Shown here: positions 7,752 to 17,178 of the stretch, piece after piece
Position numbering within the stretch: position 1 is the first letter of the stretch
How the letters are laid out: each line of letters begins with the position of its first letter
NCBI RefSeq assembly: GCF_001544915.2
Contig: NZ_FCOE02000001.1
Location: 186,001-250,000 of the forward strand
Length of the DNA: 64,000 nt
Direction of reading: 5' to 3'
Origin: Caballeronia pedi
GTDB taxonomy: Bacteria > Pseudomonadota > Gammaproteobacteria > Burkholderiales > Burkholderiaceae
Translations under genes and position numbers: made by a program
The notes under the pieces: model-generated
Seen by the model: the letters and a program-made list of their open reading frames with translations, nothing else
Told to the model about the DNA's origin: nothing
Database searches by the model: none

Positions 7752-9635
7752 ATGCGCCGCTTCCCGAACGCAGAGCCGGGCCCGATGGCCCAGGGCCCGC
7801 GCAACGACTGGCAGACGATCCGCTCGCTGCTGCCTTATCTCACCACGTACAAATGGCGCGTCGCGTTCGCGCTCGCATGTCTGATCGGCGCGAAGGTCGC
7901 GAACCTCGGCGTGCCGATCGTGATGAAGCGCATCGTCGATAGCCTCGCTTCCGTGCAGCATCTCACCGCGCTCGGACGCGCGAGCGATTCGCCGGGCATC
8001 GTGCTGATCGGCGGCATCGGGCTGCTCGTGATCGCGTACGCGGGCGCGCGGCTTTCCACGTCGCTCTTCACCGAGTTGCGCGAACTGCTGTTCGCGAAGG
8101 TCACGGAAAGCGCCGTGCGGCAGCTCGCGCTGCAAGTGTTCCGCCATCTGCACTCGTTGTCGCTGCGCTTTCATCTGGAGCGGCAGACGGGCGGCATGTC
8201 GCGCGACATCGAACGCGGCACGCGCGGCATCCAGCAACTCGTTTCCTATTCGCTCTACAGCATTCTGCCGACGCTCGTCGAGGTCGGGCTCGTGCTCGCG
8301 TTCTTCGTGACGAAGTACGAGGCGTATTACGCGATCGTCACGCTCATCGCGCTCGTCACGTATATCGTGTTCACGGTGAAGGTGACGGAGTGGCGCACGC
8401 ATTTCCGTCGCACGATGAACGATCTCGATTCGAGGGCGAACTCGCGCGCGATCGATTCGCTGCTCAACTACGAGACCGTGAAGTACTTCGGCAACGAAGA
8501 GTGGGAAACGCGCCGTTACGATGAGAACCTGCAACGCTATCGCGCGGCGGCGATCAAGTCGCAGCGCTCGCTGTCGATGCTCAATTTCGGTCAGCAGATG
8601 ATCATCGGCACCGGGCTCGTCTTCATTCTGTGGCGCGCCACGCAGGGCGTGATGGCGGGGCGTCTCACGCTCGGCGATCTCGTGCTCATCAACACGTTCA
8701 TGCTGCAGCTCTACATTCCGCTGAATTTTCTGGGCGTCGTGTATCGCGAACTCAAGCAGGCGCTCACCGATATGGACCGCATGTTCACGCTGCTCGGCGC
8801 GGGCCGCGAAGTGCCCGATGCGCCGAACGCGCAGCCGCTTGCCGTGCGCGGCGGCGAAGTGCGTTTCGATGACGTGAGCTTCTCGTACGAGAAAGCGCGG
8901 CCGATTCTGCATGGCGTCGATTTCACGATTCCCGCAGGCACGACGACGGCGGTGGTCGGACACAGCGGCTCGGGCAAGTCGACGCTCGGCCGGCTGCTGT
9001 TCCGCTTCTACGATCTCGATCGCGCGCAGGATGGCGGCATCCGCATCGACGGGCAGGATATTCGCGACGTCACGCAGGATTCGTTGCGCGCGGCGATCGG
9101 CATCGTGCCGCAGGACACGGTGCTCTTCAACGATTCGATCTACTACAACATCGCGTATGGGCGTCCTTCCGCGAGCCGCGAGGAAGTGATCGCGGCGGCG
9201 CGCGCGGCGCATATCCACGACTTCATCGAGGCGTTGCCGGCGGGTTACGACACGCCTGTCGGCGAGCGTGGGCTGAAGCTCTCGGGTGGCGAGAAGCAGC
9301 GCGTGGCGATCGCGCGCACGCTGCTCAAGAATCCGCCGATCCTGATCTTCGACGAGGCCACCTCGGCGCTCGATTCGAAGTCCGAGCGCGCGATCCAGCA
9401 CGAACTCGACTCGATCGCGCGCGAGCGGACGACGCTCATCATCGCGCACCGCTTATCGACGGTCGTGCACGCGCAGCAGATCATCGTGATGGATCATGGG
9501 CGCATCGTGGAGCGGGGGACGCACGCGGAGTTGCTGCGCGCGGGTGGGATGTTCGCGCAGATGTGGGCGTTGCAGCAGCAACGGGCGGAAGAGGCGGCGG
9601 TGGATCAGCGGGATACCTCGACCATTCCCGAATAG
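7752..9635 (+). CDS. Atm1/HMT1-type ABC exporter (fused membrane and ATPase)
   Basis: A 627-residue half-transporter with an N-terminal six-helix membrane domain (about 30-330) and a C-terminal nucleotide-binding domain. Walker A is GHSGSGKST, the signature is LSGGEKQRVAIARTL, Walker B is ILIFDEATSALD and the H-loop is in IIAHRLSTV. NYETVKYFGNEEWETRRYDENL in the membrane domain is characteristic of the mitochondrial Atm1/ABCB7 group, which exports glutathione-bound sulfur or metal compounds. In bacteria these proteins are linked to heavy-metal tolerance and Fe-S biology. It stands alone, with no obvious ribosome site; an in-frame ATG 11 codons later is an alternative start. Confidence 0.92.
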   Translation: MRRFPNAEPGPMAQGPRNDWQTIRSLLPYLTTYKWRVAFALACLIGAKVANLGVPIVMKRIVDSLASVQHLTALGRASDSPGIVLIGGIGLLVIAYAGARLSTSLFTELRELLFAKVTESAVRQLALQVFRHLHSLSLRFHLERQTGGMSRDIERGTRGIQQLVSYSLYSILPTLVEVGLVLAFFVTKYEAYYAIVTLIALVTYIVFTVKVTEWRTHFRRTMNDLDSRANSRAIDSLLNYETVKYFGNEEWETRRYDENLQRYRAAAIKSQRSLSMLNFGQQMIIGTGLVFILWRATQGVMAGRLTLGDLVLINTFMLQLYIPLNFLGVVYRELKQALTDMDRMFTLLGAGREVPDAPNAQPLAVRGGEVRFDDVSFSYEKARPILHGVDFTIPAGTTTAVVGHSGSGKSTLGRLLFRFYDLDRAQDGGIRIDGQDIRDVTQDSLRAAIGIVPQDTVLFNDSIYYNIAYGRPSASREEVIAAARAAHIHDFIEALPAGYDTPVGERGLKLSGGEKQRVAIARTLLKNPPILIFDEATSALDSKSERAIQHELDSIARERTTLIIAHRLSTVVHAQQIIVMDHGRIVERGTHAELLRAGGMFAQMWALQQQRAEEAAVDQRDTSTIPE

Positions 9636-9670
9636 GGCGACGACGCGAACGAGGCCGCCCGATCCTGGCA

Positions 9671-11059
9671 TCACTCCATCGCGTGCGCGCCACCGATAGC
9701 AACACCTTCATGCGCCTGCGAGGAAGTCGACGACCACCGCAGCCACTGCCCGCGCAGCAGGAACAACGCGCCGAACGCGCAGGTCGCGAGCACGCCGAAG
9801 GTCGCGAAGCCCATCTGATAGCTGCCCGTGCTCTCCTTCGCAATGCCCATGATCACCGGCAGATAAAACCCGCCGATACCGCCCGCCGCGCCCACGATCC
9901 CCGACAGCAAACCCGTCTTGCCCTTCCACCGATGCGGCACGAGCTGGAAGGTCGAACCGTTGCCGAGACCGAACGCGACATACAGGCAGACGAGAATCGC
10001 GAGACCGCCCGTGACCGGCGGCATCCAGATCGCGAACGCGAAATCTCCGATGGCGATCGCCGCAAGCAGCACGAGCAGCGCGCGCACGCCGGTCACGCGA
10101 TCGGCGACATAACCGCCGAACGGCCGCACGATCGCGCCGAGAAACGCGAGCAGCGACATGAACAGCCCCGCTTCGAGCTTGGGCATCTGATAAAGCGACG
10201 TCAGCAGCAACGTCACATACGACGACATGCCGACGAACCCGCCGAACGTGATGCTGTAGATCAGCATGATGACCCACGTGTCGCGCTCGGCGAGCACCGA
10301 CCGATAGTGCCGCGGCAACACCGCAATGGCGATCAGCGCGCCGATCACCGGCAGGAGCAGCACGCCCGCCCTGCCGCCGCCGAACACGCCGCCGTTCACC
10401 GCGAGCACCAGCACGATCAGGCTGACCAGCGTCACCGCGAAGCTCGACAACGCGCGCATCGTGCTGCCGGATTTCTCGCCGGCATCGGATGCCCATGCGA
10501 ACAGCGCGACCGCGGTGATCGCAAGCAGCGGCAGCGCGGCGGCGGTCGACATCTGCCAGCCGAAGGTATCGGCGAGATGGGGAAACAGGAAGCCGTCGAG
10601 CACCGCGCCGATGTTGCCCGCGGCGGCGAGACCCAGCACCAGCCCTTGCACCTTCGGCGGATAGTTGCTGCCGGCCATCGGCAGCGCGACGGCGAAGCTC
10701 GCACCGCCCATGCCGAGAAACACGCCGAGCACGAGCAGCAACGCATACGAGGGCACGCCGGGCATGAGCGGCAGCACGATCGACGGAATCGACGACAGCA
10801 CGACGCCCATCAGCGCGACGCGTCTTCCATCGGTGGACTGATAGAGATTGCCGAGCGTCACGCGCAGGATGGCCGCGGCCAGCACCGGCACCGCGACGAG
10901 AAAGCCTTGCTGCGCGGCGGACATCGTCACGTCGCGGCCGATGAACGGCGCGAGCGGCCCGTACAACACCCAGACGGTGAAACCCGTATCGAAATAAAGG
11001 AAGCAGGCAAGCAGCGAGCGCCAGTTGCCGCTCTTGAGCGATGCGATCAGATTGGACAT
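9671..11059 (-). CDS. Major facilitator nitrate/nitrite transporter, NarK-like
   Basis: A 462-residue protein with about 12 hydrophobic segments. It carries the two glycine-rich signatures of the nitrate/nitrite porter family in diverged form: GGASFAVALPMAGSNYPPKVQGLVLGLAAAGNIGAV and FGLGNGSTFQLVPHRW...GLLSGIVGAAGGIGGFYLP. It would sit in the inner membrane and import nitrate or exchange it with nitrite. I set the start at 11059, where GGAAAG precedes the ATG; the frame is open a further 37 codons without support. The LysR gene is divergent from it. Transport of another anion cannot be excluded. Confidence 0.85.
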   Translation of the reverse strand: MSNLIASLKSGNWRSLLACFLYFDTGFTVWVLYGPLAPFIGRDVTMSAAQQGFLVAVPVLAAAILRVTLGNLYQSTDGRRVALMGVVLSSIPSIVLPLMPGVPSYALLLVLGVFLGMGGASFAVALPMAGSNYPPKVQGLVLGLAAAGNIGAVLDGFLFPHLADTFGWQMSTAAALPLLAITAVALFAWASDAGEKSGSTMRALSSFAVTLVSLIVLVLAVNGGVFGGGRAGVLLLPVIGALIAIAVLPRHYRSVLAERDTWVIMLIYSITFGGFVGMSSYVTLLLTSLYQMPKLEAGLFMSLLAFLGAIVRPFGGYVADRVTGVRALLVLLAAIAIGDFAFAIWMPPVTGGLAILVCLYVAFGLGNGSTFQLVPHRWKGKTGLLSGIVGAAGGIGGFYLPVIMGIAKESTGSYQMGFATFGVLATCAFGALFLLRGQWLRWSSTSSQAHEGVAIGGAHAME

Positions 11060-11137
11060 TGCGGGCTTTCCGAATTTGCGCGTGCTGCCGGATGAGCACG
11101 CGACGGCCCGGAAAACTGCAAGCATCATGCCAATGGA

Positions 11138-11158
11138 ATGCACATTTAATCGATGCAT
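11138..11158. promoter_or_regulatory. ATGCA-N11-TGCAT palindrome between narK-like and lysR genes
   Basis: A perfect 5-bp inverted repeat with 11-nt spacing lies in the divergent intergenic region. Spaced short palindromes of this kind are common in LysR-type operators. The same half sites occur upstream of the glutamate dehydrogenase gene with 5-nt spacing. The role is inferred only. Confidence 0.35.
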
Positions 11159-11347
11159 CGCGTGGAACAAGCGTGGGCGCGGCGTTCAAGCGCATGCAAG
11201 CGGCGTTGCGGACCGGCATTCGCGCGTCGGGCGACGGCACCGCGCCCGTGCGCGACCGCATGCGAATGGTGCGCCGCGCCTTCGCGCGGTTCACGCGCCC
11301 GCTAGAATGCGCTTTTGCCGAACAGGCGCTGCTCGCGTACGAATCGC

Positions 11348-12319
11348 ATGGAACTGAAATGGCTCGAAGACTTCGTTTCACTCGCGGAGACGCGCAGCTT
11401 CAGTCGCTCCGCTGAACTGAGACACATCACGCAGCCCGCCTTCTCGCGTCGCATTCAGGCGCTCGAAGCGTGGCTCGGGACGGAACTCATCGACCGCTCG
11501 GTGTATCCGACGCGACTCACGCAAGCCGGCAACGTCTTCTACGAGCAGGCGCTCGCGATGCTCTCGCAATTCCATGAAGCGCGCACGCTGCTGCGCGGGC
11601 AGGGCGGCGTGCCGTCGGCGACCATCGAATTCGCGGTGCCGCATACGCTTTCGCTCACCTACTTTCCGCGCTGGCTCGAACACATCGAGGCGCGGCTCGG
11701 GCGCATCCGCACGCGGCTGCGCGCGCTGAACGTGCACGATGCGGTGCTGTCGCTCGTCGAAGGCGGCTGCGATCTCGTGATGGGCTATCACCATCCGAGT
11801 CACCCGGTCGCGCTCGATCCCGCGCGCTACGACATGCTCACGCTCGGCGCCGAACCGCTCAGCCCGTTCTCCGCCGTCACCAAAGGCGGACGCGCGCGCT
11901 TTACGTTGCCGGCGAGCGCCGAATCGCCGGTGCCGTATCTGTCGTACACGCCTAATGCTTATCTTGGGCGCATGACCGAAGTCATCATCGCGACGGCGCC
12001 CGCGCGGCTCTATCTCGACAAGGTCTATGAAACCGACATGGCCGAAGGCCTGAAAGCGATGGCGCTCGCCGGCCACGGCGTCGCGTTCCTGCCGCACAGC
12101 GCAGTGGAGGATGCGGTGGAGGAAGGGCGGCTCATCCGCCTCGATCGCGGCACGCGCGGCACGCCCGCCGGCCAGTTCACGCTGACGATGGAAATCCGCC
12201 TGTATCGCGACAAGCTCGCAGCGCAAGGCGAGGAGCCGCGTCAGGCGCTGATGCGCGCGCTCTGGGATGCAGTTGGTGAAGAATTGTTGAAGGCGCAGTC
12301 GGAGAGGCCCGCCGCGTAA
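11348..12319 (+). CDS. LysR family transcriptional regulator
   Basis: A 323-residue LysR-type regulator. The N-terminal winged helix-turn-helix is clear (MELKWLEDFVSLAETRSFSRSAELRHITQPAFSRRIQALE), followed by a LysR substrate-binding domain (about 90-300). The ATG at 11348 gives the canonical N-terminus; an earlier in-frame ATG adds 11 unrelated residues. No ribosome site is obvious. It is divergent from the NarK-like carrier and 108 bp upstream of gdhA on the same strand, so either could be its target. The ligand is unknown; a link to nitrogen or glutamate metabolism is inferred from position. Confidence 0.9.
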   Translation: MELKWLEDFVSLAETRSFSRSAELRHITQPAFSRRIQALEAWLGTELIDRSVYPTRLTQAGNVFYEQALAMLSQFHEARTLLRGQGGVPSATIEFAVPHTLSLTYFPRWLEHIEARLGRIRTRLRALNVHDAVLSLVEGGCDLVMGYHHPSHPVALDPARYDMLTLGAEPLSPFSAVTKGGRARFTLPASAESPVPYLSYTPNAYLGRMTEVIIATAPARLYLDKVYETDMAEGLKAMALAGHGVAFLPHSAVEDAVEEGRLIRLDRGTRGTPAGQFTLTMEIRLYRDKLAAQGEEPRQALMRALWDAVGEELLKAQSERPAA

Positions 12320-12333
12320 GGCTTCGCAACGTT

Positions 12334-12348
12334 ATGCAGAATTTGCAT
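12334..12348. promoter_or_regulatory. ATGCA-N5-TGCAT palindrome upstream of gdhA
   Basis: Inverted 5-bp arms separated by GAATT lie about 80 bp before the gdhA start, just after the LysR stop. They share their half sites with the palindrome in front of the narK-like gene, though the spacing differs. Confidence 0.3.
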
Positions 12349-12427
12349 GACGGGATAAGGAAACGGCATTGGATTTGGAAACGGGGTTTTTCGACAATGG
12401 GCGCATTCCTTCACCGCTGGAGCCTCA

Positions 12428-13741
12428 ATGTCTGCCTCGAAGCAACCTGTGCAAGCGCCGGACGCAAAACACGCCATCCCGTCGTATCTCCACGCCGACG
12501 ATCTCGGACCTTGGGGTAACTATCTGCAGCAGGTCGATCGCGTCGCGCCGTATCTCGGCTCTCTCTCCCGCTGGCTCGAAACCCTCAAGCGCCCGAAGCG
12601 CATTCTCATCGTCGACTGCCCGATCGAACTCGATAACGGCACCGTCGCGCACTTCGAAGGCTATCGCGTGCAGCACAACACGTCGCGCGGTCCCGGCAAG
12701 GGCGGCGTGCGTTACCACCAGGATGTGACGCTCTCCGAAGTGATGGCGCTGTCCGCGTGGATGTCGGTGAAGAACGCGGCGGTGAACGTGCCGTACGGCG
12801 GCGCGAAGGGCGGCATCCGCGTCGATCCGCGCACGCTGTCGCGCGGCGAACTCGAGCGCCTGACGCGCCGGTATACCAGCGAGATCGGCATCATCATCGG
12901 GCCGAACACGGATATTCCCGCGCCGGACGTGAATACCAACGAGCAGATCATGGCGTGGATGATGGACACCTACTCCATGAACCAGGGGCAGACGGCCACC
13001 GGCGTGGTGACCGGCAAACCGATTTCGCTCGGCGGCTCGCTCGGCCGCAAGGAAGCGACCGGCCGCGGCGTGTTCGTCGCGGGCACGGAAGCGGCGCGGC
13101 GTATCGGCATGGACATCGAAGGCGCGCGCATCGCGGTGCAGGGTTTCGGCAACGTCGGCGGCATCGCGGCCAAGCTGTTTCAGGAAGCGGGCGCGCGCGT
13201 GATCGCCGTGCAGGATCACACGGGCACGATTCACAATTCGAAGGGCATCGACACCGTCGCGCTGCTCGATCACGTCGCGAAGAACGGCGGCGTCGGCGGC
13301 TTCACGGGCGCTGACCCCGTGCAGGCGGAAGAGTTCTGGATGATCGAAAGCGAGATCCTGATTCCGGCCGCGCTCGAAAACCAGATCACCGAGAAGAACG
13401 CGCCGAAGATTCGCACGAAGATCGTCGTCGAAGGCGCGAACGGCCCGACCACGACGGCAGCCGACGACATCCTGAACGACAAGGGCATTCTCGTCATTCC
13501 GGACGTGATCGCCAACGCGGGTGGCGTGACCGTGTCGTACTTCGAATGGGTGCAGGACTTCTCCAGCTTCTTCTGGACCGAGGACGAGATCAATCAGCGG
13601 CTCGAGCGCGTGATGCGCGAGGCGTTCGCCGGCGTGTGGCAAGTCGCGAGCGAGCACAAGGTGTCGGTGCGTACGGCGGCGTTCATCGTTGCGTGCACGC
13701 GGATTCTGCAGGCGCGCGAAATGCGCGGTCTGTATCCCTGA
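12428..13741 (+). CDS. gdhA: Glutamate dehydrogenase (Glu/Leu/Phe/Val dehydrogenase family)
   Basis: A 437-residue enzyme of normal hexameric GDH length. It interconverts glutamate with 2-oxoglutarate and ammonium using NAD(P). The substrate domain shows [24 protein letters not shown] (catalytic lysine) and [14 protein letters not shown]. The Rossmann domain starts at about residue 235 with [13 protein letters not shown], and ANGPTT and [13 protein letters not shown] follow. Cofactor choice cannot be read securely. GGAG precedes the ATG by 6 nt. Downstream lies the gltIJKL importer, so this region handles both uptake and deamination of glutamate. A strong hairpin follows the stop. Confidence 0.93.
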   Translation: MSASKQPVQAPDAKHAIPSYLHADDLGPWGNYLQQVDRVAPYLGSLSRWLETLKRPKRILIVDCPIELDNGTVAHFEGYRVQHNTSRGPGKGGVRYHQDVTLSEVMALSAWMSVKNAAVNVPYGGAKGGIRVDPRTLSRGELERLTRRYTSEIGIIIGPNTDIPAPDVNTNEQIMAWMMDTYSMNQGQTATGVVTGKPISLGGSLGRKEATGRGVFVAGTEAARRIGMDIEGARIAVQGFGNVGGIAAKLFQEAGARVIAVQDHTGTIHNSKGIDTVALLDHVAKNGGVGGFTGADPVQAEEFWMIESEILIPAALENQITEKNAPKIRTKIVVEGANGPTTTAADDILNDKGILVIPDVIANAGGVTVSYFEWVQDFSSFFWTEDEINQRLERVMREAFAGVWQVASEHKVSVRTAAFIVACTRILQAREMRGLYP

Positions 13742-13821
13742 TCCGATGCGACGGCGCGTTCGTCGGAACGAGCTTAGGGCAAGTGGTCCGCGGGAGGCGG
13801 GCCACGTTCGCGCCCTTTGAA

Positions 13822-13861
13822 AAATGCGGGCGGCATTTCCCTGGGAATGCCGCCCGCATTT
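13822..13861 (+). terminator. Long near-perfect hairpin after gdhA
   Basis: AAATGCGGGCGGCATT pairs with AATGCCGCCCGCATTT around a short loop, a 16-bp stem. Only three T residues follow, so termination may be weak or factor-assisted. It probably marks the 3' end of the gdhA transcript. Confidence 0.6.
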
Positions 13862-14005
13862 GCATGAAAAATACATTAAGATGCGCGGTCTTACGGCGTT
13901 GCGCCGGACCGTCTCGCAAATAAGACGGAGTGGGTTAACAATCATTCTTTCAGAATAATTACCCTGCTAAACTTGCCCCGTTTTTCGCCACAGGAGATCG
14001 AACAC

Positions 14006-14899
14006 ATGAAGGTTAAAAAGGCTGCGCTGCTCGTCGCCGCGCTCGGGTTTCTCGCCACGGGCGCTTACGCTCAGGACGCCGGCACGCTGAAGAAGATCAA
14101 GGACACGGGTGTGATCTCGCTGGGGCATCGCGAATCGTCCATTCCGTTTTCCTATTATGACGACAAGCAGAATGTCGTCGGCTACTCGCACGAGTTCTCG
14201 CTGAAGGTCGTCGAGGCCGTCAAGCAGAAGCTGGGCATGCAGGATCTGAAGGTCAAGCTCACGCCGATCACCTCGCAGAACCGCATTCCGCTCGTGCAGA
14301 ACGGCACGGTGGATATCGAGTGCGGCTCGACCACGAACAACGCCGAGCGCCAGCAGCAGGTTTCCTTCTCGAACACGATCTTCGTGATCGGCACGCGCCT
14401 CATGACCAAGAAGGATTCGGGCGTGAAGGACTGGGCCGACCTGAAGGGCAAGACCGTCGTGACGACTGCCGGCACCACGTCCGAGCGCCTGCTTCGCAAG
14501 ATGAATCAGGACAAGAACATGGGCATGAACATCATCAGCGCGAAGGACCACGGCGAGTCGTTCCTGACGCTGTCGACCGGCCGCGCCGTCGCGTTCATGA
14601 TGGACGATGCGCTGCTCGCAGGCGAGCGCGCCAAGTCGAACAACCCGAATGATTTCGTGATCGTCGGCGCGCCGCAATCGCATGAAGCGTACGGCTGCAT
14701 GATCCGCAAGAACGACCCCGAGTTCAAGAAGGTCGTCGACGACGCGATCGCCAAGGTCGAAACGTCGGGCGAAGCCGACAAGATCTACAAGAAGTGGTTC
14801 GAAAGCCCGATCCCGCCGAAGGGTCTCAACCTCAACTTCCCGGAAAGTGACGACATCAAGGCTCTCTACAAGAGCCCGAATGACAAGGCAATCGACTAA
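14006..14899 (+). CDS. gltI: Glutamate/aspartate ABC transporter substrate-binding protein
   Basis: A 297-residue periplasmic binding protein of the SBP_bac_3 family. The signal peptide is clear (MKVKKAALLVAALGFLATG, cleavage after AYA). The mature part begins with KKIKDTGVISLGHRESSIPFSYYD and carries ECGSTTNNAERQQQVSFSNT, typical of GltI proteins that bind glutamate and aspartate. AGGAG lies 8 nt before the ATG at 14006; an earlier in-frame ATG would bury the signal peptide. It is the first gene of gltIJKL, and an intrinsic terminator follows it, so it may be made in excess over the membrane components. Confidence 0.93.
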   Translation: MKVKKAALLVAALGFLATGAYAQDAGTLKKIKDTGVISLGHRESSIPFSYYDDKQNVVGYSHEFSLKVVEAVKQKLGMQDLKVKLTPITSQNRIPLVQNGTVDIECGSTTNNAERQQQVSFSNTIFVIGTRLMTKKDSGVKDWADLKGKTVVTTAGTTSERLLRKMNQDKNMGMNIISAKDHGESFLTLSTGRAVAFMMDDALLAGERAKSNNPNDFVIVGAPQSHEAYGCMIRKNDPEFKKVVDDAIAKVETSGEADKIYKKWFESPIPPKGLNLNFPESDDIKALYKSPNDKAID

Positions 14900-14902
14900 C
14901 CG

Positions 14903-14917
14903 GTTCGAGTCTCGAAC
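14903..14917. promoter_or_regulatory. 15-bp palindrome between gltI and gltJ
   Basis: GTTCGAG-T-CTCGAAC is a perfect inverted repeat with a one-base centre, just after the gltI stop. A one-base loop cannot form a hairpin well, so a DNA-binding site is more likely than an RNA structure. Confidence 0.25.
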
Positions 14918-14921
14918 GAAC

Positions 14922-14956
14922 GAAACGGAAGGAGCTTGCTTCTTCCGTTTCTTTTT
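14922..14956 (+). terminator. Intrinsic terminator or attenuator inside the glt operon
   Basis: GAAACGGAAG pairs with CTTCCGTTTC around a 10-nt loop, and TTTTT follows. It lies between gltI and the GGAG ribosome site of gltJ. Partial termination here would raise binding-protein levels relative to the permease and ATPase. Confidence 0.75.
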
Positions 14957-14967
14957 GGAGTGAGTCC

Positions 14968-15708
14968 ATGTCTTATCACTGGAACTGGGGCATCCTGCTG
15001 AGTCCGGTTTCGACCGGCGAGCCCACGACCTATCTCGGCTGGCTGATCTCCGGCTTCTGGGTGACGATCACCGTGTCGCTCGCGGCCTGGGTGATCGCGC
15101 TCGTGGTCGGCTCGTTGTTCGGCATCTTGCGCACGGTCCCGAATCGCACGCTGGCGGGCATCGGCACCGTCTACGTCGCGATCTTCCGCAATATTCCGCT
15201 GATCGTGCAGTTCTTCATCTGGTATCTCGTGATACCGGAATTGCTGCCGCCTTCCATCGGCAACTGGTTCAAGCAATTGCCGCCCTCGGCGCAGTTCTTC
15301 TCGTCGTCGATCATCTGTCTCGGGCTCTTCACCGGCGCGCGCGTGTGCGAACAGGTGCGCTCGGGCATCAACGCGCTGCCGCCCGGACAGCGCAACGCGG
15401 GCCTCGCGATGGGCTTCACGCAATGGCAGACGTATCGTTACGTGCTGATGCCGGTTGCGTACCGCATCATCGTGCCGCCGCTCACGTCGGAATTCCTCAA
15501 CGTGTTCAAGAACTCGGCGGTGGCGTCGACCATCGGTCTGCTGGATCTGTCCGCGCAGGCGCGCCAGCTCGTCGACTACACGGCGCAGACGTATGAATCG
15601 TTCATCGCGGTGACGATCGCCTACATGCTCATCAATCTGGTCGTGATGCAGCTGATGCGCTGGGTCGAAGCGAGAACCCGGCTGCCTGGCTACATCGGAG
15701 GCAAGTAA
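14968..15708 (+). CDS. gltJ: Glutamate/aspartate ABC transporter permease GltJ
   Basis: A 246-residue inner-membrane permease of the His/Glu/Gln/Arg family with about five membrane helices. The EAA loop that contacts the ATPase is in the stretch around [37 protein letters not shown] lies about 9 nt before the ATG. The stop overlaps the start of the next gene (TAATG), indicating translational coupling to gltK. Together the pair forms the heteromeric membrane channel of the importer. Confidence 0.93.
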   Translation: MSYHWNWGILLSPVSTGEPTTYLGWLISGFWVTITVSLAAWVIALVVGSLFGILRTVPNRTLAGIGTVYVAIFRNIPLIVQFFIWYLVIPELLPPSIGNWFKQLPPSAQFFSSSIICLGLFTGARVCEQVRSGINALPPGQRNAGLAMGFTQWQTYRYVLMPVAYRIIVPPLTSEFLNVFKNSAVASTIGLLDLSAQARQLVDYTAQTYESFIAVTIAYMLINLVVMQLMRWVEARTRLPGYIGGK

Positions 15709-16385
15709 TGCATCAGTTCAACTGGAGTGACATTCTTGCGCAGTGGCCCACGCTGATGACGGGCGCGAAGATCACGTTGCAGATCACGGTGCTCGCCATC
15801 GTGGTCGGCATCGTGTGGGGCACCGTGCTCGCGCTGTTCCGTCTGTCGGGCGTCAAACCGCTGCAATGGTTCGCGAGCGCGTACGTCACGCTGTTCCGCT
15901 CGATTCCGCTCGTGATGGTGCTGCTGTGGTTCTTCCTGATCGTGCCGCAGTTGCTGCAGAACGTGCTCGGGCTGTCGGCGGACATCGACATCCGTCTTGC
16001 TTCGGCGATGGTCGCGTTCTCGCTGTTCGAGGCCGCGTACTATTCGGAAATCATTCGCGCCGGCATTCAGGCGGTGCCGCGCGGGCAGGTGAACGCGGCG
16101 TTCGCGCTCGGCATGACCTACGGTCAGGCGATGAAGCTCGTCGTGTTGCCGCAGGCGTTCCGCGCGATGGTGCCGCTGCTGCTTACGCAGGCCATCGTCC
16201 TGTTTCAGGATACGTCGCTCGTCTACGTCATCAGTCTCGCGGACTTCTTCCGCACGGCGACGAACATCGGGGACCGCGACGGTACGACCGTCGAAATGGT
16301 CCTGTTCGCCGGTGCGTGTTATTTCGTGATCTGCGTGGTGGCGTCGGCGCTCGTCAAAAGTCTTCAGAAAAAGGTCGCAAGATGA
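15708..16385 (+). CDS. gltK: Glutamate/aspartate ABC transporter permease GltK
   Basis: A 225-residue permease, the partner of GltJ. It shows the same fold with hydrophobic segments near 20-45, 60-85, 90-110, 150-170 and 190-215. The EAA-type loop is [36 protein letters not shown]. Its ATG overlaps the gltJ stop by one base, and its own stop overlaps the gltL start (ATGA), so gltJKL is tightly coupled. Confidence 0.93.
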   Translation: MHQFNWSDILAQWPTLMTGAKITLQITVLAIVVGIVWGTVLALFRLSGVKPLQWFASAYVTLFRSIPLVMVLLWFFLIVPQLLQNVLGLSADIDIRLASAMVAFSLFEAAYYSEIIRAGIQAVPRGQVNAAFALGMTYGQAMKLVVLPQAFRAMVPLLLTQAIVLFQDTSLVYVISLADFFRTATNIGDRDGTTVEMVLFAGACYFVICVVASALVKSLQKKVAR

Positions 16386-17107
16386 TCTCTATCAAGAATG
16401 TTTCCAAGTGGTACGGGCAGTTCCAGGTGCTGACGGACTGCACGACCGAAGTGAAGAAGGGCGAGGTCGTCGTGGTGTGCGGCCCGTCGGGCTCGGGCAA
16501 GTCGACGCTCATCAAGACCGTGAACGGCCTGGAGCCGTTCCAGAAGGGCGAGATCACGATCAACGGGCAATCGCTCACCGACAAGAAGACCAATCTGTCG
16601 AAGCTGCGCTCGAAGGTCGGCATGGTGTTTCAGCACTTCGAGCTGTTTCCGCATCTGACGATCACGCAGAACCTGACGCTCGCGCAGGTGAAGGTGCTCG
16701 GCCGCTCGAACGACGAAGCGGCGCAGAAGGGCATGAAGCTGCTCGATCGCGTCGGGCTGCGCGCGCATGCGGACAAGTTTCCGGGTCAGCTTTCGGGCGG
16801 TCAGCAGCAGCGCGTGGCGATCGCGCGCGCGCTGTCGATGGACCCGATCGCGATGCTCTTCGATGAACCGACCTCCGCGCTCGACCCCGAGATGATCAAC
16901 GAAGTGCTCGACGTGATGGTCGAACTCGCGCAGGAAGGCATGACCATGATGTGCGTGACGCACGAAATGGGCTTCGCTAAGAAGGTGGCGAACCGCGTGA
17001 TCTTCATGGATCGCGGGCTGATCGTGGAGGATGATCAGAAGGAAGCGTTCTTTGCGAATCCGAAATCGGATCGCGCGAAGGACTTTCTGGCGAAGATCCT
17101 GCACTGA
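16382..17107 (+). CDS. gltL: Glutamate/aspartate ABC transporter ATPase GltL
   Basis: A 241-residue ATPase that powers the GltIJK importer on the cytoplasmic face of the membrane. Walker A is GPSGSGKST, the Q-loop is in [13 protein letters not shown], the signature is [15 protein letters not shown], Walker B is [12 protein letters not shown] and the H-loop is in CVTHEMGFA. The frame is open far upstream, but the ATG at 16382, which overlaps the gltK stop by 4 bases, gives the standard N-terminus [13 protein letters not shown] bidirectional terminator follows. Confidence 0.94.
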   Translation: MISIKNVSKWYGQFQVLTDCTTEVKKGEVVVVCGPSGSGKSTLIKTVNGLEPFQKGEITINGQSLTDKKTNLSKLRSKVGMVFQHFELFPHLTITQNLTLAQVKVLGRSNDEAAQKGMKLLDRVGLRAHADKFPGQLSGGQQQRVAIARALSMDPIAMLFDEPTSALDPEMINEVLDVMVELAQEGMTMMCVTHEMGFAKKVANRVIFMDRGLIVEDDQKEAFFANPKSDRAKDFLAKILH

Positions 17108-17130
17108 TCGCCAGCGCACTTGCGCAATGA

Positions 17131-17169
17131 AAAACGCGGCGCTTCCGGGAGGAAGCGCCGCGTTTTTTT
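17131..17169. terminator. Bidirectional intrinsic terminator between gltL and YegP-like gene
   Basis: AAAACGCGGCGCTTCC pairs with GGAAGCGCCGCGTTTT around a small loop, followed by T residues on the plus strand. The left-hand A-run gives a U-run for the minus strand. It serves gltL and the convergent downstream gene. Confidence 0.9.
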
Positions 17170-17178
17170 ACATGTGAC

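Noticed and set aside
3875-9449. Very long open frames antisense to, or out of frame with, known genes (for example 4696-7158 plus and 7104-9449 minus)
   Set aside because: They are caused by GC-rich codon use; their translations are Arg/Ala/Gly/His-rich, have no domain motifs, and overlap strongly supported genes.
12334-12519. Short open frame overlapping the gdhA start
   Set aside because: It covers the gdhA promoter and ribosome site and reads out of frame with the clearly supported dehydrogenase.
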